NCBI RefSeq assembly: GCF_021532275.1
Contig: NZ_JACBOT010000001.1
Span: forward strand, 310,001 to 374,000
Direction: 5' to 3'
Length of the DNA stretch: 64,000 nt
DNA from: Brevibacterium sp. UCMA 11754
GTDB taxonomy: Bacteria; Actinomycetota; Actinomycetes; Actinomycetales; Brevibacteriaceae
The position numbers and the translations under genes are program-made. A model generated the notes under the pieces. It was given only the letters and a program-made list of their open reading frames with translations. It was not told the DNA's origin and ran no database searches. This document shows, one piece after another, positions 9,375 to 18,474 of the stretch. Within the stretch, counting starts at the first letter, position 1; each line of letters opens with the position of its first letter.

Positions 9375-9471
9375 TTCTAACTCTTTCTATAACGGTCGGG
9401 AGGGGCTGTGGAACAGCGTTTGAGGGCCTGACAAGCAGGCCTATTGGTGCGAGCGTGTTTGTGGGAGTGCG

Positions 9472-10593
9472 TCAGTTCGTCACGCGGATGCCTGCACCGA
9501 CGGGCGGGGCGCCCTGGGTCGAGTCGCCACGCTCGCCATTGAAGACAACGGGAAGGGTCGGTAGCAGCAGCCGCTCTCCAGCCGATGATTCGACCTCAGA
9601 CAGCATCCCGCTTGCCTGCAGATCCGGATCCTCGCGGATCTCGTCCAGGGTCCTGATCAGTCCGCATACGATCCCCGACTCACGGAGCATGTCCACCGCG
9701 GCGACCGCGCTCATGCCGCTCAAGGCATTGGTGATTGCTTCGAGCAAGGCTGGTCGGTTCTCTACTCGGCATCTGTTCGTGGCAAACTTGTCATCGCCGA
9801 GGAGATCTTCTCGGCCGATGGCCTTACACAGGGCCGTCCATTTCGCATCCGTGTATGCGGAGAGGACGAAGCTTGACCCGTTCACGGTGATGACTTCGGC
9901 AGCGGGGGCAGCATGCGGTTGGCCATTGCCTTTGCGAGTCGGCGCTTGCCCCGTCATTGCGTACTCGGCCCATTGCGCGCCCTGGGCGTGAACGGTGGCT
10001 TCCATCAGAGAGGTCTCAACCAAAGAGCCGTGCCCGTCACGGTCACGAGCGACGACTGCGGCGAGCACTCCGCTGGTCAATGCGTGGGATGCGAGTACGT
10101 CGGCGACGGCGAAGCCGACTCGTTGAGGCTCTCCGTCGGCTTCGCCGGTCAGGCCCAACACCCCGAATTCGGCCTGGGCCATAATGTCCAAACCTGGGCT
10201 TCCGGCGTGTGGGCCCAACCGCCCGAAACCGGAGACCACTCCGCAGATGAGCTGAGGGAAACGCTGCGAGAGTGTCGACCAATCAACTCCCAGTTTCACT
10301 GCGGTTCGAGGCAGGAAGTTGTGGATGACCACATCGGCGGTGGCGGCCATGTCGTAGAAGGTCGCTCGACCTTCTTCAGTGCTGAGGTCAAGCGCGCAAC
10401 TGGTCTTTCCGCGGTTGCAAGCTTCGACCATCGTGTCTCCGAAGAGCCCGATGTTGCGGGCCTGCTCACCATGTAGTGGTTCGATCTTAATGACCTGGGC
10501 CCCCATGTCTGCGAAGTTCTGACCTGCGAGTGGAGCAGAAATATACTGTCCGAGGTCGAGAATCGTCAGACCCTGCAGTGGCTGCGTACTCAT
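9472..10593 (-). CDS. CaiB/BaiF family (class III) CoA-transferase
   Basis: Transfers CoA between a donor thioester and a carboxylic acid. It is 373 residues long. Signatures are LDLGQYISAPLAG and GAQVIKIE at the N-terminus, CALDLSTEEGR, and SPGLDIMAQ, whose Asp is the covalent-catalysis residue in this family. The ATG at 10593 directly follows the transporter's TGA and has AAGGAGAAC upstream, so the two are coupled. Together with the downstream acyl-CoA dehydrogenase it forms an uptake, activation and oxidation module for an imported organic acid. Confidence 0.9.
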   Translation of the reverse strand: MSTQPLQGLTILDLGQYISAPLAGQNFADMGAQVIKIEPLHGEQARNIGLFGDTMVEACNRGKTSCALDLSTEEGRATFYDMAATADVVIHNFLPRTAVKLGVDWSTLSQRFPQLICGVVSGFGRLGPHAGSPGLDIMAQAEFGVLGLTGEADGEPQRVGFAVADVLASHALTSGVLAAVVARDRDGHGSLVETSLMEATVHAQGAQWAEYAMTGQAPTRKGNGQPHAAPAAEVITVNGSSFVLSAYTDAKWTALCKAIGREDLLGDDKFATNRCRVENRPALLEAITNALSGMSAVAAVDMLRESGIVCGLIRTLDEIREDPDLQASGMLSEVESSAGERLLLPTLPVVFNGERGDSTQGAPPVGAGIRVTN

Positions 10594-11967
10594 TCAGTTC
10601 TCCTTGCGGCTTGCGTATTTAGCGCTCGCAGCCAACAGCTTGCGACGCGATTTCTCTGGATCTAGGAGACTTCCGCCCAGGAGTGCACAGACGATAATGG
10701 CGACCCCGACGACGCGGAACGCCAGACCGTATCCTGCTTCGACGCTCGAGGCGCTGTCGACCAGAAGTCCGATCACGTAGGGGGCCGAGATTCCCGCGAT
10801 GCTGTAGAAGCCGATGATGCACCCGAAAAAGGGAACTCGCTGCTTGGCAGGCAGGAAGTCCGCTGCACCGGCGAACGCAATCGAGAAGGCCACGCTGTTG
10901 ATCGAGAAGGCGGCGACGACGAAGATACTTTGGATGAGTCCCGAATCGATGGAGCTGAAGATGATGAAGCTGACACCAGCGAAGATCAGGGCGAATGCGG
11001 TGAGGTAGCTGCGGGCGAACTTCGAGGAGAAGCCTCGTTTGATCAGCCATCCGGACAGCGCGCCCGAAGAGATGAGGACAACGACGGCGAAGGCGTAGGG
11101 CAGAGTCACCAGTGTGCCCGTGAGTTCCTGGGAGTACCCCAAACCTTCGTGCATGAAAACAGGTAGCCAGGAGGTCTTGGCGGAGGTGATGATGTAACCG
11201 CCGAAGCTCAGTATTCCCAGCCCCCAGAACGAACTCAACCGGAAGTAATAGTAGAACGGAACCGTGATGTCCCCATTTGGGTCGGCTCGGCCGCTGGTAT
11301 CTTCGAGGCGGATGCGTTCACCGGCAGGCAGATTGGAATTGAACATCTGCATTTTTCCCCGGTTGACGAACCACCAGATACCGACCCAGATGAGTCCGAT
11401 CGCGATGAGGACCATGAACGCAGCGTGCCAGTGATATTTGACGACGATCCAGGTCAGAATCGGCGCGCTGAGCAATGGGCCCAATGATGATCCCGCGTTG
11501 ACGATGGCACCGGCCAGTGCGCGCTTCTCTGCAGGGAATCTCAGTGCGACGATTCCTTGACACAACGCGTGCGCGGGCCCCTCGAAAAAGCCCAGGACCA
11601 TTCGGGAGAGGAACAGAACCAAAAAGCTGGTTTCCATGGTCAATGGGATCATCGTGGCAACCCAGGCGAGCATCAGTATGGGCGCTGCCCACAAGAGGTT
11701 GATCCACTTGAAGAGTGCGGCAATGCCGACGGCACCGGCGGCGAAGAGCCAGAAGAAGCCGCTGCTGAGAAGCCCGTACTCCGAGTCACCTATCCCCAGG
11801 TCTGTTTTGATCTGGGTAGCACTGAAACCAATCGAGGCTTTGTCTGCGAAGTTCAGGGTGAAGAACACCAGGAGCAGCGCGACAATGACCCAATCCCGCC
11901 GGGTCGGGGTGATGCCGACGGACGGTTTTATGCCGGTCGGAATTTCTGAAACCTGTGTTTTGTGCAT
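10594..11967 (-). CDS. MFS transporter, anion:cation symporter (ACS)-like
   Basis: A 457-residue major facilitator with about 12 TM segments, LNFADKASIGFSA in TM1 and GFFEGPAHALC in the middle of the N-terminal half, features I associate with ACS-type carriers of organic anions (glucarate, phthalate, hexuronate relatives). ATG 11967 has GGAGATGAG upstream. It is the first gene of the four-gene operon with CoA-transferase, acyl-CoA dehydrogenase and LysR regulator, so it most likely imports the acid that these enzymes process. Confidence 0.85.
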   Translation of the reverse strand: MHKTQVSEIPTGIKPSVGITPTRRDWVIVALLLVFFTLNFADKASIGFSATQIKTDLGIGDSEYGLLSSGFFWLFAAGAVGIAALFKWINLLWAAPILMLAWVATMIPLTMETSFLVLFLSRMVLGFFEGPAHALCQGIVALRFPAEKRALAGAIVNAGSSLGPLLSAPILTWIVVKYHWHAAFMVLIAIGLIWVGIWWFVNRGKMQMFNSNLPAGERIRLEDTSGRADPNGDITVPFYYYFRLSSFWGLGILSFGGYIITSAKTSWLPVFMHEGLGYSQELTGTLVTLPYAFAVVVLISSGALSGWLIKRGFSSKFARSYLTAFALIFAGVSFIIFSSIDSGLIQSIFVVAAFSINSVAFSIAFAGAADFLPAKQRVPFFGCIIGFYSIAGISAPYVIGLLVDSASSVEAGYGLAFRVVGVAIIVCALLGGSLLDPEKSRRKLLAASAKYASRKEN

Positions 11968-12047
11968 GGACTCATCTCCGTTGACGATTGTTGTTTCAGA
12001 ATCTCAACTTCGATGAATGCGAACAAGACGAAACCATTGCTAGAAGC

Positions 12048-12064
12048 TATAGGCCGTACCTATA
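12048..12064. promoter_or_regulatory. Candidate LysR operator upstream of the ACS transporter operon
   Basis: TATAGG (12048-12053) and CCTATA (12059-12064) form a perfect inverted repeat around a 5-bp centre and satisfy the T-N11-A rule of LysR-type regulators (T12050 to A12062). It sits about 80-100 bp ahead of the transporter start. The 383-bp gap from 11968 to 12350 also holds a possible kinase scrap and a long hairpin; no complete gene was seen in it. Confidence 0.4.
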
Positions 12065-12301
12065 TCAGTGGACTACGGAGTGACCGCAACCCAGACTTGA
12101 GCCAGCAGCATGGGTGCGTTCCTTGACGAATGCCCGCGGCCGCGCCTGGCCGGGGCCACGACGCCGGCGTAGGTCTGTGGTCGCGACGGCAGCGTTCGTC
12201 CGCGTCGTCACATTGCTCGTAGCCGACGTTGCGGGGCAATCGAGGGCGATGAGCGCCAGCTGCATGCGGAAGAGCCGCCGGGCCAGGGTGCAACTGCGTT
12301 G
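12065..12301 (-). pseudogene. Possible N-terminal scrap of a second carboxylate sensor kinase gene
   Basis: A minus-strand frame reads LARRLFRMQLALIAL, then SNVTTRTNAAVATTD, before losing resemblance. The intact kinase starts MPLARRLFFLQLALIVIV and continues SYVSTLGSARQATSE, so the TM1 region and its C-terminal flank align. DNA identity is patchy (one 14-base exact block, GCTGGCGCTCATCG), which suggests a diverged paralogue and not a recent copy. Nothing resembling the sensor, H-box or ATPase domains follows. The resemblance is short and hydrophobic, so confidence is low. Confidence 0.35.
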
Positions 12302-12325
12302 CTTGCGCCCTGGCCCAGCGGCTCT
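12271..12325. repeat. 23-bp near-perfect inverted repeat with 9-base loop
   Basis: Arms 12271-12293 and 12303-12325 pair with one mismatch and one G-U wobble. The structure begins 26 bp past the DoxX-like stop and could end its transcript, but there is no T-run on that strand. The left arm is also the LARRLF-coding part of the kinase scrap, so half of the hairpin seems to come from coding sequence. Confidence 0.6.
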
Positions 12326-12350
12326 CGGTGACTCATGGCCTCGATGAGAA

Positions 12351-12776
12351 CTACTTCTTGAGCTTCTTCTTTTTCTTGTCCCCGGTCGTGAACATCAGTG
12401 CCAGTCCGATCGCGGCCAGCCAGGTGTCCTTGGCCACGGGGATGCCGTCTTCGGAGGGGCGAATGCCGTCGTCTTGGGTCATGGAGTCGATGGAGAAGTA
12501 GTTCGCAACGAGCCCGGCGGAGAACGTCGTCAGAGCGGCTCCGGCGATGCGGGTGGGCACGAAGGGCAGCAGCAGTGCGGCACCGACGGCGATCTCACCG
12601 TAGGACAGGAACTTCCCAAACTGGGCCGGCGTCATCTCTTCAACGAACGGGACACCATTGGCAGCCATCTGCTGCAGGCCGGCGGCGGATTCCTCATCGA
12701 GGCCGAGCTTGCCGATGCCGGAGTTGAGGATGAACGCACCGGGAACGGCGCGCAGAAGTGCTGTATCGAGTCTCAT
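12351..12776 (-). CDS. DoxX-like membrane protein
   Basis: A 141-residue protein with three or four hydrophobic segments, opening MRLDTALLRAVPGAFILNSG. It has the short DoxX-type pattern (SGIGKLGLDEE near the N-terminus, GAALLLPFVPTRIAGAALT in the middle) and a strongly basic C-terminus ending in a lysine-rich tail. Start chosen at ATG 12776 because GAAGGGA lies 6 bases upstream; ATG 12782 would leave no spacer. Its start codon overlaps the stop of a 39-codon membrane ORF (ATGA). The function of this DoxX subgroup is not established. Confidence 0.7.
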   Translation of the reverse strand: MRLDTALLRAVPGAFILNSGIGKLGLDEESAAGLQQMAANGVPFVEEMTPAQFGKFLSYGEIAVGAALLLPFVPTRIAGAALTTFSAGLVANYFSIDSMTQDDGIRPSEDGIPVAKDTWLAAIGLALMFTTGDKKKKKLKK

Positions 12777-12892
12777 GAGCATTCCCTTCGTTTCGTCATG
12801 TCGTACAGCCCCACAATAGTCGACGATGTGATCGCGGCCATGAACACTATGAACGCAACCGAGACAGCCGTCACAGTCTCTGGAATGCTCAT
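12773..12892 (-). CDS. Small single-pass membrane protein (39 aa) coupled to the DoxX-like gene
   Basis: ATG 12892 to TGA 12773 encodes a 39-residue peptide: a short polar start (MSIPETVT), one hydrophobic helix of about 20 residues (VSVAFIVFMAAITSSTIVG), and a positively charged tail (DMTKRRE), consistent with a membrane anchor with inside-positive C-terminus. Its stop overlaps the DoxX-like ATG as ATGA, and the DoxX ribosome site lies inside its last codons, so translation would be coupled. The ribosome site of the small ORF itself is weak. I do not recognise a family. It sits in the divergent region shared with the DctA-like gene. Confidence 0.5.
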   Translation of the reverse strand: MSIPETVTAVSVAFIVFMAAITSSTIVGLYDMTKRRECS

Positions 12893-12945
12893 GGAGAAAT
12901 TCTTCGCGACCCGATGTCGCGAGCACCACCACTCAAGGAGGAGAC

Positions 12946-14325
12946 ATGGCAACGTTGCCATCAGACAACACCGTCGCCGAGGCGGGTCCCACCCCACCGC
13001 AGCGTAAGAAGGACCGCACGCACTGGCTCTACATCATGGTCATCATCGCCGTGTTCGCCGGCGCAGCCATCGGACTCATCGCCCCCGAAGCCGGTAAGGC
13101 ACTCGAGCCGCTGGGCACGGCCTTCATCGCACTCATCAAGATGATCATCGCCCCGATCATCTTCTGCACCATCGTCTTAGGCGTTGGCTCCGTGGCCAAG
13201 GCGGCCACCGTCGGCAAGGTCGGCGGCATCGCTTTGATCTACTTCCTCATCATGGCCACCTTCGCCCTGGTCATCGGCCTCGTCGTCGGCAACCTCATCC
13301 ACCCGGGTGAGGGTCTCAAGCTCGAACCCTACGAGGCGGCTGCCGGCGGGGAATCCAACGGGACCGTTGACTTCCTCATGAGTCTCATCCCCGGTGACAT
13401 CGCGGTGCTGCCGACCCTGGTGCTCGCACTCCTCGTCGGATTCGCCCTGCAGTCCATGGGCAAGGCCGGCGAACCCGTTCTCAAGGGCATCGGCCACATC
13501 CAGGCCGTCGTCTTCAAGCTCATGATGATGATCATGTGGGCCGCTCCCGTCGGCGCCTTCGGTGCCATCGCCGCAGTCGTCGGCAAGACCGGTTGGGCCG
13601 CGATCGGTGCGATGGCGACTCTCATGGGTGCCTTCTACCTCACCTGTGCCCTGTTCATCGTCATCGTCTTAGGCTCCATCCTCAAGATCGTCACCGGCCT
13701 CAACATCTTCCTGCTGCTGAAGTACCTGGCCCGTGAGTTCCTGCTCATCTTCTCCACCTCGTCCTCGGAGTCGGCTCTGCCGCGTCTGATCGCGAAGATG
13801 GAACACGCTGGAGTCTCGAAGCCCGTCGTGGGCATCACCGTGCCCACCGGGTATTCGTTCAACCTCGACGGCACCGCCATCTACCTGACCATGGCCTCCC
13901 TGTTCGTCTCCACGGCCATGGGCATGCCGATGGGCCTGGGCGAGCAGATCTCGCTGCTGGTGTTCATGATCATCGCCTCGAAGGGCGCCGCCGGAGTCTC
14001 CGGCGCGGGACTGGCAACACTGGCCGCGGGCCTGCAATCACACCGTCCCGAACTCCTCGACGGCATGGGCGTCATCGTCGGCATCGACAAGTTCATGTCC
14101 GAGTGCCGTGCCCTGACGAACTTCACCGGCAACGCCGTGGCCACTCTGCTCATCGGCAAGTGGACCCACGAGATCGACATCGACCAGGCACGTGCAGCCC
14201 TGAATGGCTCCAGCCCGTTCGACGAGCTCTCGCTTGAGCCTGATGTTCACGGTTCGGCTGCATCGACCGAGACCGGTCCCGGAGCGGTACCAGAGGAACG
14301 GGAGAGGGTCTCCTCCAACGCCTGA
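12946..14325 (+). CDS. dctA: Dicarboxylate/amino acid:cation symporter (DctA/GltP family)
   Basis: Na+- or H+-coupled uptake of C4-dicarboxylates or acidic amino acids. The protein is 459 residues with about eight TM segments and two re-entrant hairpins. Family motifs are STSSSESALPRL (hairpin 1), PTGYSFNLDGTAIY (TM7), SKGAAGVSGAG (hairpin 2) and the later DKFMSECRALTNFTGN (TM8). ATG 12946 follows AAGGAGGAGAC. It is a natural target for the CitAB-type two-component system 6 kb away. A strong hairpin terminator follows. The symbol reflects the family; the substrate is inferred. Confidence 0.93.
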   Translation: MATLPSDNTVAEAGPTPPQRKKDRTHWLYIMVIIAVFAGAAIGLIAPEAGKALEPLGTAFIALIKMIIAPIIFCTIVLGVGSVAKAATVGKVGGIALIYFLIMATFALVIGLVVGNLIHPGEGLKLEPYEAAAGGESNGTVDFLMSLIPGDIAVLPTLVLALLVGFALQSMGKAGEPVLKGIGHIQAVVFKLMMMIMWAAPVGAFGAIAAVVGKTGWAAIGAMATLMGAFYLTCALFIVIVLGSILKIVTGLNIFLLLKYLAREFLLIFSTSSSESALPRLIAKMEHAGVSKPVVGITVPTGYSFNLDGTAIYLTMASLFVSTAMGMPMGLGEQISLLVFMIIASKGAAGVSGAGLATLAAGLQSHRPELLDGMGVIVGIDKFMSECRALTNFTGNAVATLLIGKWTHEIDIDQARAALNGSSPFDELSLEPDVHGSAASTETGPGAVPEERERVSSNA

Positions 14326-14369
14326 TCCATTCGCCGAGGCGGCCGCGCCCTGAGCACGTCACCGTAGCT

Positions 14370-14423
14370 ATCCCACGGGTGCCGACATTCCCCTCAATCG
14401 GGGAAGACCGGCACCCGTGGGAT
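14370..14423 (+). terminator. Hairpin terminator after the dicarboxylate symporter gene
   Basis: Perfect 15-bp arms ATCCCACGGGTGCCG (14370-14384) and its complement (14409-14423) enclose a smaller 6-bp hairpin TTCCCC/GGGGAA (14388-14405). It lies 45 bp after the stop and is followed by TTCGTC, a weak T-run. The minus-strand gene from 14515 ends on the other side, so it may work in both directions. Confidence 0.75.
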
Positions 14424-14514
14424 TTCGTCTCCTCTTACTGAGGAAACGGGAAACAAACGATTACATCGCCATCTGATTGTCTACCCTTGGCTATCCAGCT
14501 AAAGCTTCCCGAGA

Positions 14515-15597
14515 TCAGCTGTTGCCACCCACTTCCAAATCACCGTAGGCGTCAGCGCATACAGGACAGACGTCGAGACCGTCAGGATTCGTCGTTGGAA
14601 CGAACCACACTCCACACAAGCCTCTCACTGCGTCCCCGTCGACCGACGCGCCCACAATCTCATGTTTCCTCGCGTAATGCGCCCGAACCGCCAGACGGAA
14701 GTTGGACTCTGCGATCGAGTCGGGCAACTCACCCAATTCCACTGCGCTTACTGCCGTACCGATGACCTCTCTCGCCACAAATGTTGACCAAAACAGTTCG
14801 CTCCCCGAGCCAGGCAGCAGTCTCCACTTCTCGACAACCGGCTCCACTATCTCCCGAATCGAGCTGACTGCGTCTTCGACGAGGTACGGTTTCGACACAT
14901 CTTGCGAAGAGACGTGCAACGTAAGTTCGATCAGCTCTTCATCTTCGAATTCCTCACGGTCGACATCAAATTCCAAGTGGAGCAGCGGGACTTTGACTGC
15001 GCTTGGAGACGGGGCAGGAACGTGGAGGGGAACCGTTCTCGCCTCACGGTAGGCACGCTCAATACAGATCAGCGCAGAAAGCTGGATCTGACTGTGCCAG
15101 GCTTCCATACGCGCGATTTTCGCTTCAATATTCTGGAGCCGACGGTCGTGTTCGTCCGGAAGGAAGTGACGCGCCCCGTCTGTCGCAATTCGACGCATGA
15201 ATGAACGATAGAAATCTCGATCGTCGCCGGCAGCGCGCAATCCGCCTGCACAGAGCCAAGCCTCCTACTCTCCAACCATGTTTGTGTCGGTGGCAGCACC
15301 TCGCCAGCGAGAGACCTTCTGCTTCCACCAATGTGGTTCTGTAAGGCCGCTGATACTTTCCCTGCGAACCTCGGCACCAGCAAACGCGAACGACGCTTTG
15401 AAGCTGCGGACAAGAGGGTGGTCCGCCATCCCGACACTGGGCAACGATTCCAACAGAATGGCGATCTCGCTGTCCTTGTCGCCGGTGCGCACGGCATCCC
15501 ACAGTGCCTGGTATTTGCGATGTTGAGCAACATCGCCCCAGTCCTCAGTCAGGTCTTCGCACAAGCAACGTAAGGTTACACGACGTATATAGTCCAC
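14515..15597 (-). pseudogene. 361-codon frame with one internal amber stop; C-terminus DUF3039-like
   Basis: One continuous minus-strand frame from 15597 carries a single TAG at 15265-15267. The first part (110 codons) ends WWKQKVSRWRGAATDTNMVG; after the TAG it resumes EAWLCAGG and runs 250 codons more. The C-terminus HYARKHEI...LCGVWFVP...CPVCADAYGDL resembles actinobacterial DUF3039, including a possible CxxC metal site. The second part can only start independently at a TTG or an internal ATG with no good ribosome site. Most likely a nonsense-inactivated gene, or one read through by suppression. The gap to the upstream HTH gene is 40 bp, so the pair is probably an operon resembling an HTH-antitoxin/toxin module. 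Confidence 0.6.
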
Positions 15598-15637
15598 ATT
15601 GTCACAGTATCGCTAGCCCCTGACGTAGAGATTTATC

Positions 15638-16036
15638 TCATCCCATCTCGTCAAGAGCACGCGCGCGATTTTCCCGTCGTCGCGCTGCAGCGTGAGCCGC
15701 ACTCTTCCGAACGTTCTCAGTCTTCTCGACAAAGGCGCGGAGATCAGCCATCGAGATGCGCCGATCACGTTTCCCCACGACGGTAAAAGGTATCGCTCCC
15801 GAATCCAACACCTTATAGAGGTGAGCGCGGCTGACGCCGAGGATTTTTGCGGCGGCCGAAGTCGTCACAGCGTCGTCGGGAGAGGCCATCACGAGGTCGT
15901 TGCCCGAGCGTAAAGTTCTAGCGAACGCTTCGAGAGCTTCGCGGACGGTGTCGTTTTTCAACGAACTGGCGAACGCGTCGATTTCCGCGAGCGTCTCTTC
16001 AGGAGTCGCCGAAGACGGGACGGTAAGGGTAGACAT
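15638..16036 (-). CDS. Excisionase-type HTH DNA-binding protein
   Basis: A 132-residue protein. The N-terminal half is helical (PEETLAEIDAFASSLKN). The C-terminal half carries an excise/MerR-like HTH (TTSAAAKILGVSRAHLYKVL then VVGKRDRRISMADLRAFVE) as found in phage excisionases and in antitoxins of this shape. ATG 16036 is chosen because GGCGGAG ends 5 bases upstream; an in-frame GTG at 16060 and ATG at 16048 would lengthen it. The interrupted gene downstream lies in the same direction, so an antitoxin or operon-repressor role is a reasonable inference. No integrase is nearby. Confidence 0.75.
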   Translation of the reverse strand: MSTLTVPSSATPEETLAEIDAFASSLKNDTVREALEAFARTLRSGNDLVMASPDDAVTTSAAAKILGVSRAHLYKVLDSGAIPFTVVGKRDRRISMADLRAFVEKTENVRKSAAHAAARRRENRARALDEMG

Positions 16037-16112
16037 GATCTCCGCCATTTGTTTAGTCACAAAATTATTAGTCAGTTGAAGTACACGCTGAATCCGTCAG
16101 CCTAAAACTATA

Positions 16113-16128
16113 TGTCACAAGTGTCACA
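16113..16128. promoter_or_regulatory. Direct repeat TGTCACA x2 upstream of the HTH gene
   Basis: Two TGTCACA copies (16113-16119 and 16122-16128) with 9-bp periodicity lie about 80 bp upstream of the HTH start, in an AT-rich stretch. They are candidate operator half-sites. The rest of 16037-16268 shows no gene. Confidence 0.3.
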
Positions 16129-16268
16129 CGTCGAGGATCATGGGTCAACTCAGTCGCGAATGATCACTGGGGTTGCCCCTCCTGACCGGATCCCCTCACC
16201 CAGGCAGCCCTGCACTGACCGCGTCACCGTGGCAACACCGCTCAGCGCCACAATGCCTATCAGTCAGT

Positions 16269-17333
16269 TCAGGACGCTGGCGGCGGGCCGACCACGACGA
16301 GGTCGAGTTCTGCCTGCGCCTTCTCGAATCCCGCTGCCGGGAAGTGGGGTGATCCGCCTTCGACGTAGACGTATTCCTCGGTGGGGTCGTTCATGTATTC
16401 GAAGAACGGCTCAAACACCGGGGGCGTGAGCAGGCCGAGCATGTGCGTGTTGTTCGCTGCGAGGGAGAAGCTGTGGATCGTGCCCGCCGGCGCATGGAGG
16501 AAGTCGCCAGGGGTGAGGATCACCTCTTCGCCGTTGGCATGGAGCTTGACCCGACCGCCGAGGCAGAGGAAGTTCTCCGAATGCTCCTGGTGAAAATGCA
16601 GCGGAATATAGGGTGCCTTGGCGCCCCTCGTGTCCATCGCGAAGAACCTGCCGCCGGTATTGCGGGCCCGAACGGGATAGGCGTTCACCTGCTCGAAAGT
16701 CTCGAACCGATCACCGTGGCCGGCCGCATTGACGAAGGGCACCTCACCGTCGGGCAGATGATTGCCCGGACGATCGACGTCAGCACCGTGGTGAGCGGAT
16801 TCGCCGCCGCCATGGATCGTGACCCCATATCCATCGACGAGTTCACTGCGAAGCAGTTCGGAGACCGCCAAGGCGGGCCGCCTGGAGAAGATGTGCGATC
16901 CCGTCGATTCCCCGACCTCGCTGGCCAGGCGGTGAAGCCATTCCTCGGTTGAGTAGAAGAAGAGCGAGTTGATCGTGGCCCCACCTTTCAGTGAGAAAGC
17001 GACTCCGGCTGGAATCGATGCCGAGTCCCCGCCGATGAGGCAGTGATCGCGTCCCTCGAAAGTCAGAGTCACCTCGCCCTCGATGATATGGACGAACGAG
17101 TGCCCCGGACCCGACAGGACCGGTGAGCCCGAACCACCCGGAAGGGCAATCCGGTACAGCGAGAACTCCCCACCGGTGTCCATGTGCCGCGCCATCGTAG
17201 TCACATGCCAATCGCCGAGGTGGTGGCGCAGGCCCTCGCCCGAGGACAGTACGAATGGAGCGAGCTCCCCGGGAAGCTCGTCGTGGAGAAGGGCAGTCCT
17301 TTGGACTCTCTCCCAATCGAATGAGGTAGTCAT
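16269..17333 (-). CDS. Bicupin dioxygenase (quercetinase/gentisate dioxygenase-like)
   Basis: A 354-residue two-cupin protein, probably a metal-dependent ring- or flavonol-cleaving dioxygenase. The C-terminal cupin has an intact metal site (HFHQEHSENF, giving His-His-Glu, and a later His in GTIHSF). The N-terminal cupin (GPGHSFVHIIEGE) is less complete, so one active metal site is likely. Start at ATG 17333 (MTTSFDWERV) with GAAAGG upstream; an ATG 39 bases earlier lacks a ribosome site. It clusters with an esterase-like hydrolase, an FAD hydroxylase, an aromatic acid transporter and a FAH-type hydrolase, so a role in an aromatic catabolic pathway is inferred. Confidence 0.8.
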   Translation of the reverse strand: MTTSFDWERVQRTALLHDELPGELAPFVLSSGEGLRHHLGDWHVTTMARHMDTGGEFSLYRIALPGGSGSPVLSGPGHSFVHIIEGEVTLTFEGRDHCLIGGDSASIPAGVAFSLKGGATINSLFFYSTEEWLHRLASEVGESTGSHIFSRRPALAVSELLRSELVDGYGVTIHGGGESAHHGADVDRPGNHLPDGEVPFVNAAGHGDRFETFEQVNAYPVRARNTGGRFFAMDTRGAKAPYIPLHFHQEHSENFLCLGGRVKLHANGEEVILTPGDFLHAPAGTIHSFSLAANNTHMLGLLTPPVFEPFFEYMNDPTEEYVYVEGGSPHFPAAGFEKAQAELDLVVVGPPPAS

Positions 17334-17381
17334 TGTCGGCCTTTCGTCGATGATGGATTGTGTGTTCGGCACAGTGCCCGG

Positions 17382-18383
<1,002 letters not shown>

Positions 18384-18474
18384 GAGGCCTCCCTGCGTTG
18401 AGTCGTGCCCTGCGGCTGCGAGTTCCCAGGCGGCAAGCCCTGCGGCCGTGAGTTCTGCAATCGTGTGTCCGCCT

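Noticed and set aside
14515..16060. Integrative element with excisionase
   Set aside because: No integrase, attachment-site repeat or phage gene nearby; the HTH protein is better read as an operon regulator or antitoxin.
16112..16429. Plus-strand frame opposite the end of the cupin gene
   Set aside because: No family resemblance; low-complexity Arg/Pro content indicates a shadow frame.
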